Below are positions 34,285-46,200 of a DNA stretch of 64,000 nt, piece by piece. Origin of the DNA: Lumbricus terrestris (lineage: Eukaryota > Annelida > Clitellata > Crassiclitellata > Lumbricidae); NCBI GenBank assembly GCA_949752735.1, contig OX457038.1:66540693-66604692 (forward strand). Direction: 5' to 3'. Each line of letters starts with the position of its first letter. Position 1 is the stretch's first letter. Under the pieces are notes generated by a model that did not search any database, was not told the origin of the DNA, and saw only the letters and a list, made by a program, of their open reading frames with translations. Both the position numbers and the translations under genes were made by a program.

Positions 34285-34290
34285 ATAGTA
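34285..34290. repeat. Right target-site duplication (ATAGTA)
   Basis: ATAGTA directly after CCCCCTACT, matching 26613-26618. Confidence 0.6.
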
Positions 34291-36081
34291 CAAGTCGACT
34301 TTGGTGACCAAGTGTTACAAATGAATTTGGCCGTAGCATAGTAGGCCTATAATGTTTATTGGCAAAAAAAACTGATAGGCACAACGCAAGATTGGTTTCA
34401 TAGTCACACCAAAAAGTGTGATGCATGGAAAATCAAGCAAAACATTACCAATGTGTTTCGTGAAAGCGTATAGGAAAGCAGCCAGATGGTCCACAGTACG
34501 AGCAACAGTTGGACGGATGTTTGCAATGTCTCAGCTTCAGTCATAGGATATGAAGCCTCGTCCTTGGAGTTCATCTGTCAAATTCACACAATCAGGACAG
34601 GCTTCAGACATATAGACCTACCATGGTCTTCTGATGGTGTAGACGACGTTTCTGGCACGAAATCCATTACCACGGGGATCCATTTTTTCAGCAAATAGTA
34701 TTAGCCACACGATCATTTTCGCTTGAAGTGCAATTGTAAAATCATTTTTGCTCGTCAGGCCGGACATGACAATCAATGGGATCGATGGAGTTCGTGGTCG
34801 TTCTCAGTGTTCTGTTATCGCCTCCAGAGTGTGTCTCCGATTTCACTTGCGTTTTACACCGTCCACTTAAACGGTGGCCAGAACTAAGTGGATTCAACAG
34901 CCGCTATTGATTCAGAGGATCGATGTCCCAGATAATCGGATTCACACCATTGTCTTAGTTGCAACTAAGGCCAGCCCGCCGTCTTCAAAGAAGTCGATCA
35001 AAGAACAAAATAAGAACGGGTGTTTGCTGAACAAAGACAACGTCAGAAAAATGACCGCCTAGGACTCTGTTCAATCAGATATCATGTTAAAAGTTAATGC
35101 CTGGGATAGAATCTCTGCTGTTCGTGTTCCAACATAGATGATATATAACATAAAGGGTCTCTATATAGACGCAGGTGTCAAGGTTTGAAGGAAACCGTAA
35201 GTAAACAGTGAGCCATTCATGCAGCTCGCTGAATTTCTGTCAGGGTCCTTGTAATTCATCTGCCGCAAGTTCAAGGCCAAGTTCAAGGGTAAGTTCAAGG
35301 GTAAGTTCAAGGGTAAGTTCAAGGGCATACGAATGTGAAACGAGAACCATCGTTCCATTATGTGATGTAAATGCACCTGCAACTTTATATTCATTGACTA
35401 CTTACTTACTTGATTCTTCCCATGCAAGTCTTCACATCGGGTACATACTGTATCGGAGACTTTAAAATGTTAGCATTTTACACCTTTAACAACAAATACA
35501 AACTTTTCTATTGCACCACGCCTACCGAATGATTCTTCCTGATTTGAGCTTCGATCGATAAAGCCGACTCTTCTCTGCAACGTTTCGAAATTCGTTTACA
35601 TCTTCACATGTTCGAACGATATCCAGCCGGATCCCCCGCTAGGAAAGTGAGTGGAAACGTCGAGTCCTATAATTCCAATGGAGCTGGGTCAGAAGGAAAC
35701 TTACGAGCAGTAGGCCTAATCAAGAGAAGTAGGAGGAGTCAGCATCTAAAAACATTCATTCGCAAAACCATCAAAACAAAACGAAGTAGCAACCATAAAT
35801 AATATCTTTTAGTTCGACGCATTCACATCGTGGACTGCCTTCCCATAACCTGCACCACCTCCTGATGATCCTGAAGCTTCGAAGCCGAAACAAGTACCAC
35901 CTGGAGGGATTGTTTACATGCCCGATGCTTGAGTGGTCTACACAAATCTCGATAACATGTTTCTCGAACAGACAACCGGGGACAACCTTCGAAAGATATT
36001 TACAATGTGATCTCGTATGCTTTGCAAAATCGGTTAATTCGAAACTGGAATAAAAAGCTGCTGGATGTGCATACAGTGAGG
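34291..36081. other. No gene; 15-bp tandem repeat at 35265-35330
   Basis: The only structure is about four units of GTAAGTTCAAGG-type 12-15 bp repeats (35265-35330), whose minus frame reads LPLNLPLNL. Nothing else is supportable. Confidence 0.45.
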
Positions 36082-36588
36082 CAAGGGGGGCGGATACAGG
36101 AATTTTCGAGGGGGGGCCAAAATTTTTGGTCTTGTGAGACAGGAGAAAAAATTTTTGGTCAGGGAAAAAATACCATTTCATCCGCCGAAAAAACTGATGA
36201 CCTTTTTTTTTTTTTAGTCATCGGTCAATTTTCCGGGAAAAAGATACCAACTTATCCGCCGAAAAACCTGATGACTTTTTTTTTTTTTTTTAGTCATCGA
36301 CCAATTTTCCGGGAAAAAGATACCAACTTATCCGCCAAAAAAGTTGATGACCTTTTTTTTTTTTTTAGTCAGTCATCCATTAATTTTTTCACGAAAAGAA
36401 GATGCCATTTCCGAACGGGGGGGGGGGCCACGTCCCGTACGATTTTCTAATAGGGGGGCCTGGGGGGCCAGATGTCCTGTTTTTCTCTCCCACTACATGT
36501 GTTTAAAACCAAATGGGGGGGCCACGTTCCATGCAATTTTTAAATGGGGGGGGCCATGGCCGGATTGGCCCCCCTGGATCCGCCCCTG
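36082..36588. mobile_element. hAT-type MITE with 8-bp target duplication (7/8 match)
   Basis: The right terminus read inward is CAGGGGCGGATCCAGG; the left is CAAGGGGGGCGGATACAGG, a diverged copy. Flanks are CAGTGAGG (36074-36081) and CAGTGAGA (36589-36596). An 8-bp duplication with CAG-like ends is diagnostic of hAT elements. The interior has three tandem units of about 76 bp, each with GATGAC, an oligo-T run and AGTCATC. No coding capacity. Confidence 0.8.
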
Positions 36589-36637
36589 CAGTGAGAAGCG
36601 TGCTTGTGCGACCCTTCCAGCAACATCATCGTGTATA

Positions 36638-36968
36638 CACCGTGGTTCAAAAAAGTAAGACAAACTGTTTTTCAAATATATCCAATGCCTGATAACATAT
36701 CACCCTAAAGGCCTAAACGTTTCCAAATAAAAACAGTTCAGCTCACATTTAATTGAATCTAACAGAAAATTGCTTGTAAACTGAAATTTCTGCATATGAA
36801 GTTGAGAGATTCATATCTTTTTATCCGTTCAACTTTATCTCATGAAATTTTATTTTGGAATCATGTTCTTGGTCCAATTCTCTAAATATTTGGAAAATGT
36901 TAGCGTGATATGTTATCAGGTACTAGAGATATATGAAAACAGTTTGGCTTACTTTTTGAACCACGGTG
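36638..36968. mobile_element. Tc1/mariner-type MITE, 331 bp
   Basis: Terminal inverted repeats CACCGTGGTTCAAAAA and TTTTTGAACCACGGTG, flanked by TA at 36636-36637 and 36969-36970. Inverted similarity extends inward (AAGACAAACTG / CAGTTTGGCTT, and further in CTGATAACATATCA / TGATATGTTATCAG). TA duplication fits Tc1/mariner. No transposase remains. Confidence 0.85.
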
Positions 36969-36970
36969 TA

Positions 36971-38425
36971 TAAGCTTACTCTGACTTAGTGATATAGTAC
37001 ACGGGGTCAGTCTCAACGAAATAACCGACTTCCTTAATGAGTTAACGACTTAACGAGCAGAAGGCGATGGGATCCTCGCTGTGCAAGCAGGCAGACATCG
37101 TCCTTTGACAAATCGTGGCTTAAACCGCCGCTAATTTACTTCGGATGTCAACAATTTTCTTCTGCTTCGTCAACATCTTGCATGATGCATCTGGCTTTTC
37201 ATAAAGTTCATTCTACGAAGACCTCTTCGGTTCCTACTTTCCGCATCCTCCTTTTCCTTCTTTTACTATTTTACCTTCCTTGTCATCCTCGATTTCTTCT
37301 CTCCTAATTATTCCGTGTAGGAAACAGGCCTACCATTTCATTCCGATTTACAGTAGGAACTATCCTTAGCGTTTTCTGGCAAAGGGAGAGCCTAATGCAA
37401 AATAGCGCAATGTGAACCTCCGAAAATACCTAAGCGCCACACAAGACGCTTTTGTGAAGACTGCGCCATTCGTAATCGTAGACTCGGAACTTCTGCAGCG
37501 CCCACAAAAGTTAAGTCGCGGGAACCAACTTATTCACAGGCGCACAATCAAAACAATTCACCGGCGCTTAGTCAAATCAGGTCTGTCGGGTGTCTAACTG
37601 CCTTTCCGCTTCTATTCCACTTCAGATTGCTGCAGTCAAGTCAGGTGAAGCGCTAAGTCGTAAAATTGATTGTATTTCGATGTCTTCATTAATTGCGCCG
37701 GCGAAGCTTAGGCCTTCTCAGAAACGTTGCAAAACAGTAGGCTAACCTATAAATTATGATAAGATCGTAACCGTTGGACTATAATAGTCGCAATCGAGTG
37801 TTTATATGGGGCCACTGGTGATCAGAGGAGCACCAGATTCGGGCCATTATTGTCTTCACTGATAACAAGAGAATGTTAAACTTTGTTTCGAATCATGGAT
37901 CATCGCATCTCGAGCCAAACAATAAATTATTATTGACGTTCTCAAATGAACCTAAATTCACTTATAGAAGAACTTCTAGAAGATGTTTGTTTCGAACTTG
38001 AAAAGTAGGCTTAATAATTATAACAGTCACACGGATAGGCCTAGGCCGCCTATCGTCAGAAAATTATTACTCAGCGGTATATTAATTGATCCAAGTCATC
38101 CAACTGAATCATCTCACTTTCAACGTCATCAATACATCGAATAGACCAAGTTAGGTAAAATAATTTATTTTTTGAACCGTCTGTAAGACATAGGCTGCTA
38201 TAGTCTTTATCGTTTAGTTATGAATCTTAATTACCTGTCACCATATAATTATATAACCATCGATTCAAATCGAACGATTACTGAACTCATCATACTCTTG
38301 ATTTATTGGTTCGTTGATTAGAATACGACTTGGTTTTGGTGCACTATGAGTGCGTTTTGCATGAGGCAGAGGCAGGCAATTAGATATGAGCGCGTCAATT
38401 GTTTATTGCTATTATAATTATTGAC
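36971..38425. other. No gene recognised
   Basis: Unique-looking, moderately AT-rich sequence without supported exons or repeats. Confidence 0.4.
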
Positions 38426-38480
38426 TATTTATATAGCGCACCTTCAAGATATAACTACTCAGAAGCGCTCCCAGTTCAAC
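38426..38480 (-). mobile_element. SINE 3'-end fragment
   Basis: TTTATATAGCGCACCTTCAAG ... CTCAGAAGCGCTCCCAG, in minus orientation, matches the end of the SINE family at 24.4 kb. Confidence 0.55.
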
Positions 38481-39239
38481 AACGGCTAAATAAGGCAGTT
38501 TTTAAGTGAGAAAGAAACAAAGTGGCGTGACCTCTAGGCACAAGGCGGAGTGCAACAGGGACCCATTCCAGGTTCTATGGCCAGCCACTGAGAAAGAGCG
38601 CCGCTGCATTATAGCAGTTCGACAGCGATGGGCCAAGAGTTCAGCTTGATCAGCTGATCAGAGGTCGAGAAATTGACAGAAAACTGTAGAGTTTTTGCCC
38701 ACCCTGTACATAACTACCTAGCCCGGGTTCCTACAAGTCGCCGAGCCCCTGGGCAGTTCCCTTCTGTTCCCCTCTCGGCGACCCTCGCGCAGGAGCTAGA
38801 ACACTGTAGTAGGCCTATAGTTATACTGTAAAAGAACTTCCTGAATAACGGTGTTAACTTCCCACTCAAAACGACCTTTATTCATTAACTTTTAGCCCAA
38901 CAGCTGTCATCCTTGAAATAATTTCGGAATAAGGAATTCAACGTCTAAAGATTAGGCTACATTTATCTGAATCAACGTTTCTTAATTAAAGTGCTATCAT
39001 GAATTCAAATTATTCGACTTAATTAAAGTCTAACGATTGCCTGTCTGCAATTCTTCATTTCAACATAGACACGTCGTCAGATGAACACATACATGTACAC
39101 GTCCATTGCAGCTGCTGATGCAAATTAATATAGACCCCTATGCCTACAATTAGTCCTTAGGCTAAATTATTCAATGTTTAACACTTGGGGATCTCCATAT
39201 TACGTCTAGTTGGCCCTACAACTCAACAAGTAGCAATCC

Positions 39240-39246
39240 TATAAAA
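39240..39246 (+). promoter_or_regulatory. TATA box upstream of the BPI-like gene
   Basis: TATAAAA 54 bp before the start codon. With a usual 25-30 bp spacing, transcription would start near 39270, giving a 5' UTR of about 30 nt. Confidence 0.55.
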
Positions 39247-39299
39247 AAGACACTTGCCTCGCCCAGACAATCAGAGTGTTTAGAAAGAACGCTTTAGAA

Positions 39300-40796
39300 A
39301 TGTCGTTACACGTTGTATTTGTCGGCCTGTGCTGCCTCCTCCTGTGTTCAACTTCAAGTTATGCAGAGACACCTCATCCTGCATTTGTTGTACGTCTAAA
39401 TGCGAGCTGTCTGGAGGTACTCAGTGAGTTGGCAAGTAAATACATTATGACCGACTACGCCAGCGGAAGGATGCCTGATGTAAGTGACACGGGAAAATGT
39501 CTACTCGACGTTTGCTCTCTGCACAACACCGTCATTGAGAGCTACACTCCTCCAGAGCCTACTATGGAGATGATGCCTGGAATGGGTGTCGAGTTGAGCT
39601 TAACGGGAGCGGGCTTAGAGATCGCTTCCGAATTCAGAGTAGAGACAGTCGATGAAACCGTTAAAGGTCATGTTCGAATTTCCTTCGTCGGTATTTCACT
39701 TTCATCCGTGGTAACGCTTAAAAGAGGATCTGATGATAGGCTTGAAGTCTCGCTAAATTACTGTGCGATTGACGTTGATACGATGTACAACCACGTGATT
39801 GATGCAAAAGACGAACAGTTTTCCGATTCATCACGGTCCGACTTTTACAAAGCCATAGGCGACTATTTCGAAAACCGCCTATATGAATCCGTTTTTATGG
39901 CGATGTGCAACAGGACACAAATCATCACAGAAATCATACAAAATCACCAAAATTGGGTGGACTTGAAACTTCAGCGTAACGGGTTATCTATGAAGAGCCG
40001 CTTGGTGAAAAACCCTAGCATAGAAGTCGACTGTGTAGAGCTGGCTTTTAGTGGAGAAATTTGCCTGTTGAATGATACGCAGTGCGTTCTATCGCAGCCG
40101 CCGATGCTAGAACTGCCAGCCTCTGAATCTTCCATGTTGGCAGTCTACATGACCCCGTCAATCGTCAACACATATTGGGATGCCTTGTTCAGAAGACACC
40201 GGCTGTCACTGAACGTCACAAAAGATTCTCTCCCATCGAAATTTGAATACCTTGGAGGACTCTTCAACACAACTTGCGATGACAATAATGACTTCTGCCT
40301 TGGAACCGTTCTACCGAATGCTACTAAGATACATCCAAACGCTTCTGCAACTTTGGTCATCGAAGCCGCAACTCGACCATCGATAAATATCTCCAAAGGA
40401 TCTGCAAAATTCAGTGCCGCGTTTGATCTTAGCATCGTCATTCCAGGCTCCGAAGCAGTGGCAAAAGCGTCCGTGTTCATCTCCATGTCCTGTGCGGTCT
40501 TTCTTTCCGGCAGCCGATTGGAGAGCAGATTCTATGACCCCATAGTATCGGTCACCGACAAAGAATTATCGAAAGAATTCACCCTGCTTTTGTCTCGTTG
40601 CCCCTACGTTATGCAATTCATCATGGACGCTTTCATCATTCCGCAAATGAACTATTACGGGGCAGTTGGGATCCCGTTAGATAACTTGCTTGGCTTAGGC
40701 ATAGGCCTAAGGAGCTCGGTCCGCCATGACTTGCCCTCAAGCACAGATGCTTTTGTTCTCTACGCAGATATTGTCTATGATAAGATGTCGGGATAG
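39300..40796 (+). CDS. BPI/LBP-family lipid-binding protein, single exon
   Basis: 498 residues from the ATG at 39300 to TAG; an open GTG lies 24 bases upstream but is not a likely eukaryotic start. A signal peptide (MSLHVVFVGLCCLLLCSTSSYA) indicates secretion. The mature chain begins PHPAFVVRLNASCLEVLS, as in BPI/LBP/CETP/PLUNC proteins. Two tandem barrels are expected: the N-terminal one carries MMPGMGVELSL and the conserved disulfide pair (Cys155 and Cys203). The second barrel starts near PPMLELPAS and includes SLPSKFEYL and the terminal VLYADIVYDK. About eight N-glycosylation sites are visible. The family binds lipopolysaccharide or other lipids, often in innate immunity; the ligand here is unknown. 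Lack of introns is odd, since vertebrate BPI genes have many. A TATA box lies just upstream. Confidence 0.85.
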   Translation: MSLHVVFVGLCCLLLCSTSSYAETPHPAFVVRLNASCLEVLSELASKYIMTDYASGRMPDVSDTGKCLLDVCSLHNTVIESYTPPEPTMEMMPGMGVELSLTGAGLEIASEFRVETVDETVKGHVRISFVGISLSSVVTLKRGSDDRLEVSLNYCAIDVDTMYNHVIDAKDEQFSDSSRSDFYKAIGDYFENRLYESVFMAMCNRTQIITEIIQNHQNWVDLKLQRNGLSMKSRLVKNPSIEVDCVELAFSGEICLLNDTQCVLSQPPMLELPASESSMLAVYMTPSIVNTYWDALFRRHRLSLNVTKDSLPSKFEYLGGLFNTTCDDNNDFCLGTVLPNATKIHPNASATLVIEAATRPSINISKGSAKFSAAFDLSIVIPGSEAVAKASVFISMSCAVFLSGSRLESRFYDPIVSVTDKELSKEFTLLLSRCPYVMQFIMDAFIIPQMNYYGAVGIPLDNLLGLGIGLRSSVRHDLPSSTDAFVLYADIVYDKMSG

Positions 40797-41040
40797 CGCG
40801 GAGACGTCGTGGCTTATCGGTCAACTCAGAAGTTACTTCGAAGCCTTAAGACACTGTAATAGTTCCGATATAGACAAAATTTAATGTAGTCGTATAGCCA
40901 TAGCCATAGCCAAGACTTCTGTCTACTATTTTGGCAGGACCTTTTAAATAATGTTCCATTTCATTCTGAAATTCAATCACACTAAAATGCAGGTTATCTA
41001 TCTACTGGTGTTTTCAGTCAGTTAGGTTACTTATAGTTGA
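40797..41040. other. 3' UTR / spacer after the BPI-like gene
   Basis: No AATAAA before the LINE fragment. The first AATAAA is at 41379-41384, inside that fragment, and could be used by the BPI-like transcript. Confidence 0.35.
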
Positions 41041-41044
41041 ATTA

Positions 41045-41400
41045 TACAGTACCAGGGACCAGACCACTAGCATGGAACAATTTGACCAGTGACATCCAAA
41101 AAGCTCAGTCTACCACAATTCAAAGCACTTATTCGTACCCATACATTAAACATAAAAAGGAAAAAAATAATTAGTACCTGGCTATTACCTTCAGTCCATC
41201 TACCTACCTTTTCCTACTCAGCTACTTAATCATCAATTGGGTCCCTACCAGCGGGACCCGTCCCTTTAGGTGTGCCCTTTGTTCACTATGTTTTCTTATA
41301 AATTTGCTGTGTTATTTGTTCCGTTATTACAATTATCTATTGATGTACTGCTTTAATTGTAACATGTTTATTGGGTTCAATAAAATAAAATGAATGGATG
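41045..41400 (+). mobile_element. 3' end of a CR1/L2-like LINE
   Basis: Plus-frame residues from about 41050 (PGTRPLAWNNLTSDIQKAQS) match the C-terminal W-N-L-P-I signature of Jockey/CR1/L2-type LINE ORF2. The frame ends at TAG (41173-41175). A short 3' UTR follows, then AATAAA (41379) and a (GAATGGAT)-like tail. 5'-truncated. Confidence 0.65.
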
Positions 41401-43231
41401 AAAAATGAATGAATTTTCAGGTTATTGTCTGTAGACAGGAAATAATTCAATACTAAAGGAATGCCGCAGTCACTTTGAACGATAAATCAATTTCGGCCAA
41501 AACACATGGGTCTCCTTTTGAACCCAATCGCTAATACGGGCCCTTATATGGCCACCATCGGTCCCATGAAATGCTTTAGCATACTAATACATGGGGCTCT
41601 AGTAGGTCTAACTGTAGTCCGTTTAAATTGTCCATAAAATGATAAATTGAGAATAAAAGTAGACTGCATTGAAGTTTAAGCCGCTAGCAAGAACAGTCTG
41701 TCTAAACAAAACTTTGACCATAGCCTATTAACCAAAATTTGAACACCAAATTCTTTCAAATTGTGACTAACACTTTGAATCAATGCTCTAAGGGTTGAGG
41801 GAAGGGATGGTTCCCTTCTACGTGAATAAAATAGGCCAACAATTCTATATTTCTATGCTCTTAACTGCAGAGGAAATTAGCCTTTGAGCCAATAGAGCTC
41901 CCGATCAGAGTATGACCCCTCGTCCTCATTTTGGACTTACCCTGCGTATGTCACCCTTTCGCAGTCGTCTGCGTCTCAAAGCACTTCAACAGGCTCAACA
42001 GTTAAACTAGCACGACTAACTGTGCTACAAGGGTGGGACACTTTGAAGCAGTCATGTCCAAAAAAGAAACCTGATTTGACTCAATACAAAAGTTACACAC
42101 TGTGTATTTGACTGAAGTTGGTCTTGATGCATAGGAAATACCGATATAACCTAGATTTGGACATCCACAGTGTACATACCATGCACTCCCTGAATAGACA
42201 ACCCCTAACAGCCAATATTCAGATCTATGATAACTGTGAATGTCTGAAATATGCCCGTGCAGTGCCTAAAAATGCTGGGTACAGATGGTCCTCATTTGCG
42301 AGTCATCAAAAATACCTGAACATATCCTGTATACAAGTTTAGTCATGTAAATAGCACTCAGTGAAGTCCATTTCTTCTGATACTGCATCTATTCTTTGGT
42401 TTTGACGTCATTTGGCATTAGCAGGTAGTTGGTCAAGTAAAGTTACATTCTGATGAATTTGTCTTTACGGCAAAAACTGAGAGCAACTAATATGAAGGTC
42501 TTCTAAGTACCTTGGTTCTAAATATAAAACAGTGCTAAAAAATTAACATTGTCTCTTTTGAAGTCCGCAAAGAACAGGGCAGGGGTGGTTCTGGCATATA
42601 TGATGTATGTACTAAATTTTAGCAATAATCATAAACTCGTCAAGAATCAAATTGAAACAATTTTCATTACACGATATTGTAATCGGAATGAAATCTGGAA
42701 CTGCAACAGCGGAATACCATTCAAGCATTCTGTCTTATATTCGCTTCACAAAAAGAGTTCCTTCTTAAACTGGTTCATCTCTGCTGCAGTTGCCACACCT
42801 AATGAATGTTAGACTCATCATCTGCAAGGAAAATTCTGCTATGCAAGATCAACCCGTCCAATAAAAATCAACCATAGTCAAGAACACTTCAGTCCACATC
42901 AGCACGAGAACCCAAAAAGATACCGTTCTTATGGACCACTGCAGAAAACATTATGAGAACAAAATGCTATCAGTCCTATAGTTAAACATCTGCAGACATA
43001 TGAACCTCAATGTCCAAATCAGAGTAAGAACCAAAAACTCACCCCATCTGAGAAACAAAAACTGCACATAAGAACATCAACGTCGAAAATCATCGACTTG
43101 AAAACATCATCATATTAAACAATACCAGTCAACAGTTTTGTGCCAAGTCAATGTTCCCAAAAAATCTTCCGACGCATCCACCATCCTCCCAGATTTTCCA
43201 TCGGGAACCAGCATCATTTTCCACCACACGA
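41401..43231. other. No gene recognised
   Basis: Intergenic sequence between the BPI-like gene and the 3' end of PRPF38B. No repeat or exon supported. Part of 42.8-43.2 kb is presumably PRPF38B 3' UTR. Confidence 0.4.
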
Positions 43232-46200
43232 TCACTTCCGTCCGTTCTCCGTATCCTTCGTCGCCTTAACCCTTTCAAGTTCCTTCTGCAGATCACGGTC
43301 AAACGCATCTCCGGAACTGGCATGGTGATGATTTGGCGATGCGCTGCGATGCCGCGATGAACAATGCTGCTTGGCTCCATCTATTGTCTTTGACGAGTGA
43401 CGAGCGCCATCATCCGAGCGCTTCCGGTCGTCGTTCGATCGTGACCGCCTGCGACTGCGGGAAGACGACCGCTTCCTGTCTTTCGATCGGCGATGATGCG
43501 TCCGAGCTGGAGACCGGTCTCTCGATCGGTGACGCGATCGATCGTGTGATCTTCGGATGTGATCACCGGATCGAGACTGGTGGCGATCGCGTGAGACGGA
43601 TCGTCGTCCTCGCGGACTGCGACTTCGCCTGTGGGAGTCGCGCTTTGCATCGCCGTGGGATTCGCGCTTCACATCGCTGTGGGATTCTCGCTTCACGTCA
43701 CCGTAGGAATGTCGATCCTCTCTCGGTCGTGACCGTTCTTGGTCCAATCGATCTCGTTCGTGTGGGTCTGGTCGCCGAGACGGTGGCACTGGTCGTCTCT
43801 CACGGCTGAAAATAAGATCAAGCAATACTTTTAAACAGTTTATTATCTGTACCCACAACAGTTATGTTATGCTAGAATCATTAAGCGAGAATGCTATATA
43901 AATCTAAGGTATGTCAGGTTAGGTCAGTTAACACCTGGATTCGATTCGTCGTCTAAATATTAATTGATTCACCTTTCCAATTGCTCAAGCATCGAATGAC
44001 TATGCAAAATCAATTCAGACAAGAGATAAAATATATCTGTACACCTATGTCTTGTAAACATCAAGTGTCGATATTAACGTCCTGAAAAAAGGAAGTGGCA
44101 TTAAAAGGATGAGTCTGATCTTTGGAAAAAAAGAAGCTGCTCAGCTACATACATAAATGTTAGACGAAGCAAGTCTGAAATCAATTCAGGTGATGAACTC
44201 AGACGAGTGTAATTAAACATGAGCATAAATGAGCACAACCATGTATTATTTCTCAATTAGAGGAAAATTATTACAAAACAATACAACTGCCTTTGATGTT
44301 TCATATTGCTTCTTCCAAAGCTCAGGCACACACGACCACACGTTAGACTATCAATGACAGATACAATTATAATGCAGAGCAATTCTTCTCGAAAGGATTG
44401 TTCACAGTCCCTACACAGCATTCTCTCTACTTTACAAACCAACTGCTCCAACACATAAACAATATCTAACAAAGGTTCCTAAAGCTAATAAGAGTCTGGC
44501 AAAAATAATTGAGCATCCTACCTGGTTTCCCTGCGTGACACTCTTTCCGCTTCTCCAAACAAATTGTCGCCATCATTTCGTGGCTCTGGCTTCTCTGGTT
44601 CGTCATCGACGTGCTGCTGAGGCGGCGCCTTGTTCCAGTTCTTTGCACGATGGCCGTTCAGATGCGCTTCGATCTGCTTCTGAATGGGAACAGGAATGCG
44701 GGGAAACAGTGTGCTGTACCACTCGAGCTTCGTCAGGTACTGCTGAGATATCTCGCCGATAGTCATCATGTTGCCTCCACCAGCCTTCACGTCAACTTGC
44801 TGTTCAATAAATTCAAGCCTTTGTTAGCAAAACGTTTGAAACAATTAAACAAAAGCATTCAACGCTATCATTTTTGGCAGTATGAATTAACAGTCACTTC
44901 ACAAGTAATTGTAATAATAATAATAGTACTAGTAATAATAACAATGACAATTTTGAAGGTGCTATAACAGTCATGGCGTTACTAGGGTTCCTTACATACA
45001 ACTAACAGCAGGACAGGCTTCACAAAATAAATAAGTCCTGATTTGAAGGAGTCAATTCGGTTAGTAACCTACTAGATAGAGACAGGAGAATCTGTTGTTA
45101 ACTAACATCAAATGGGAGACTGGGGGTGGACAAACACACTGGATAGATGAGTTTTTGTTCTGGAGTTTTACAACCAAGTAATCGGTTCACCCTAGATATT
45201 AACGCATACTGGCAAATCCGTTATTTTAAAACAGCATTGTCTCTCTTGCCATCCATTGTTATATTGAAACAATCGAATCTGAACAATGTTCCGTTTCAAG
45301 CCATTCAAAGAAAAGAAGTTGCAGCGAAATAGATGTCAAACGTCTTTTTGGTTTGTCTCACTTGGACATTCGGACCAACAGTCTCAGACCAGACGCAACA
45401 AATGCAGCACTGTGACGAACTGAAAATCATTAAATAAATTTAAATTACATTCTCTTCTCTCCGGATCAACTGTACATCACCCTTAGTCGCATAATAACCT
45501 TTGGGCAATTAAAATTAATTAAATATTACACTAAGCCAATAGTTGTCGGTAAATTTCTTAAATGCTTTCAACAAGCACACAACACCGACTGCCAAACTAT
45601 GCTGGCTTTGCAACGCTATGTCAATATCAGACATGGTAAACCATGCACTTTGGCCATAAAATTTTAGTTTAATCTATGTCAATAGCATCACTCTAATACG
45701 CAACAGGAATTTTGATACAAGCCCGGAAATATGTCTAGCGTCAGCCAAATTAAAACCACGAACAGGAAAATTGCACAGCTAAATAAAAAAAACAGAACAT
45801 ATAGGAAAATTTCAATCTATACGAAAACTGCAACAAACGCACAATTCTAACAAGAGAAGAGACTGGCCAGAAATCACGTAACTGACCAGAAACATGATTC
45901 TGATGAGTAAGTCAAGATGAATAAATGCTAGCTCACAAAATGTTCATCAACAGTCGTTAGAAATTGTGCTGCACTCTCCTCACAAAATCAGTCACCTGTC
46001 ATCAAAGCTTAGTATATGCAACTGCTATAACTCGGGTCAGCGACTCCCATGGCAAGTGAACCGCAACTGCTACCGTGACTCCTTCATTTACAAACAACAA
46101 AAGACTCAAGACATCAAATGCAAATCGTAATCTACAGTACTGGTCCAAAATTCAACTGTGTAAAACAAATAAACCCCCCCCCCCCGAGTCTTTAACCCAA

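Noticed and set aside
36007..36658. Plus-strand open frames of 147 and 104 codons
   Set aside because: They lie within or across the hAT-type MITE and consist of its oligo-T and G-rich repeats.
39276..39299. GTG start eight codons upstream for the BPI-like protein
   Set aside because: Eukaryotic initiation at GTG is unlikely, and the ATG at 39300 is directly followed by the signal peptide.
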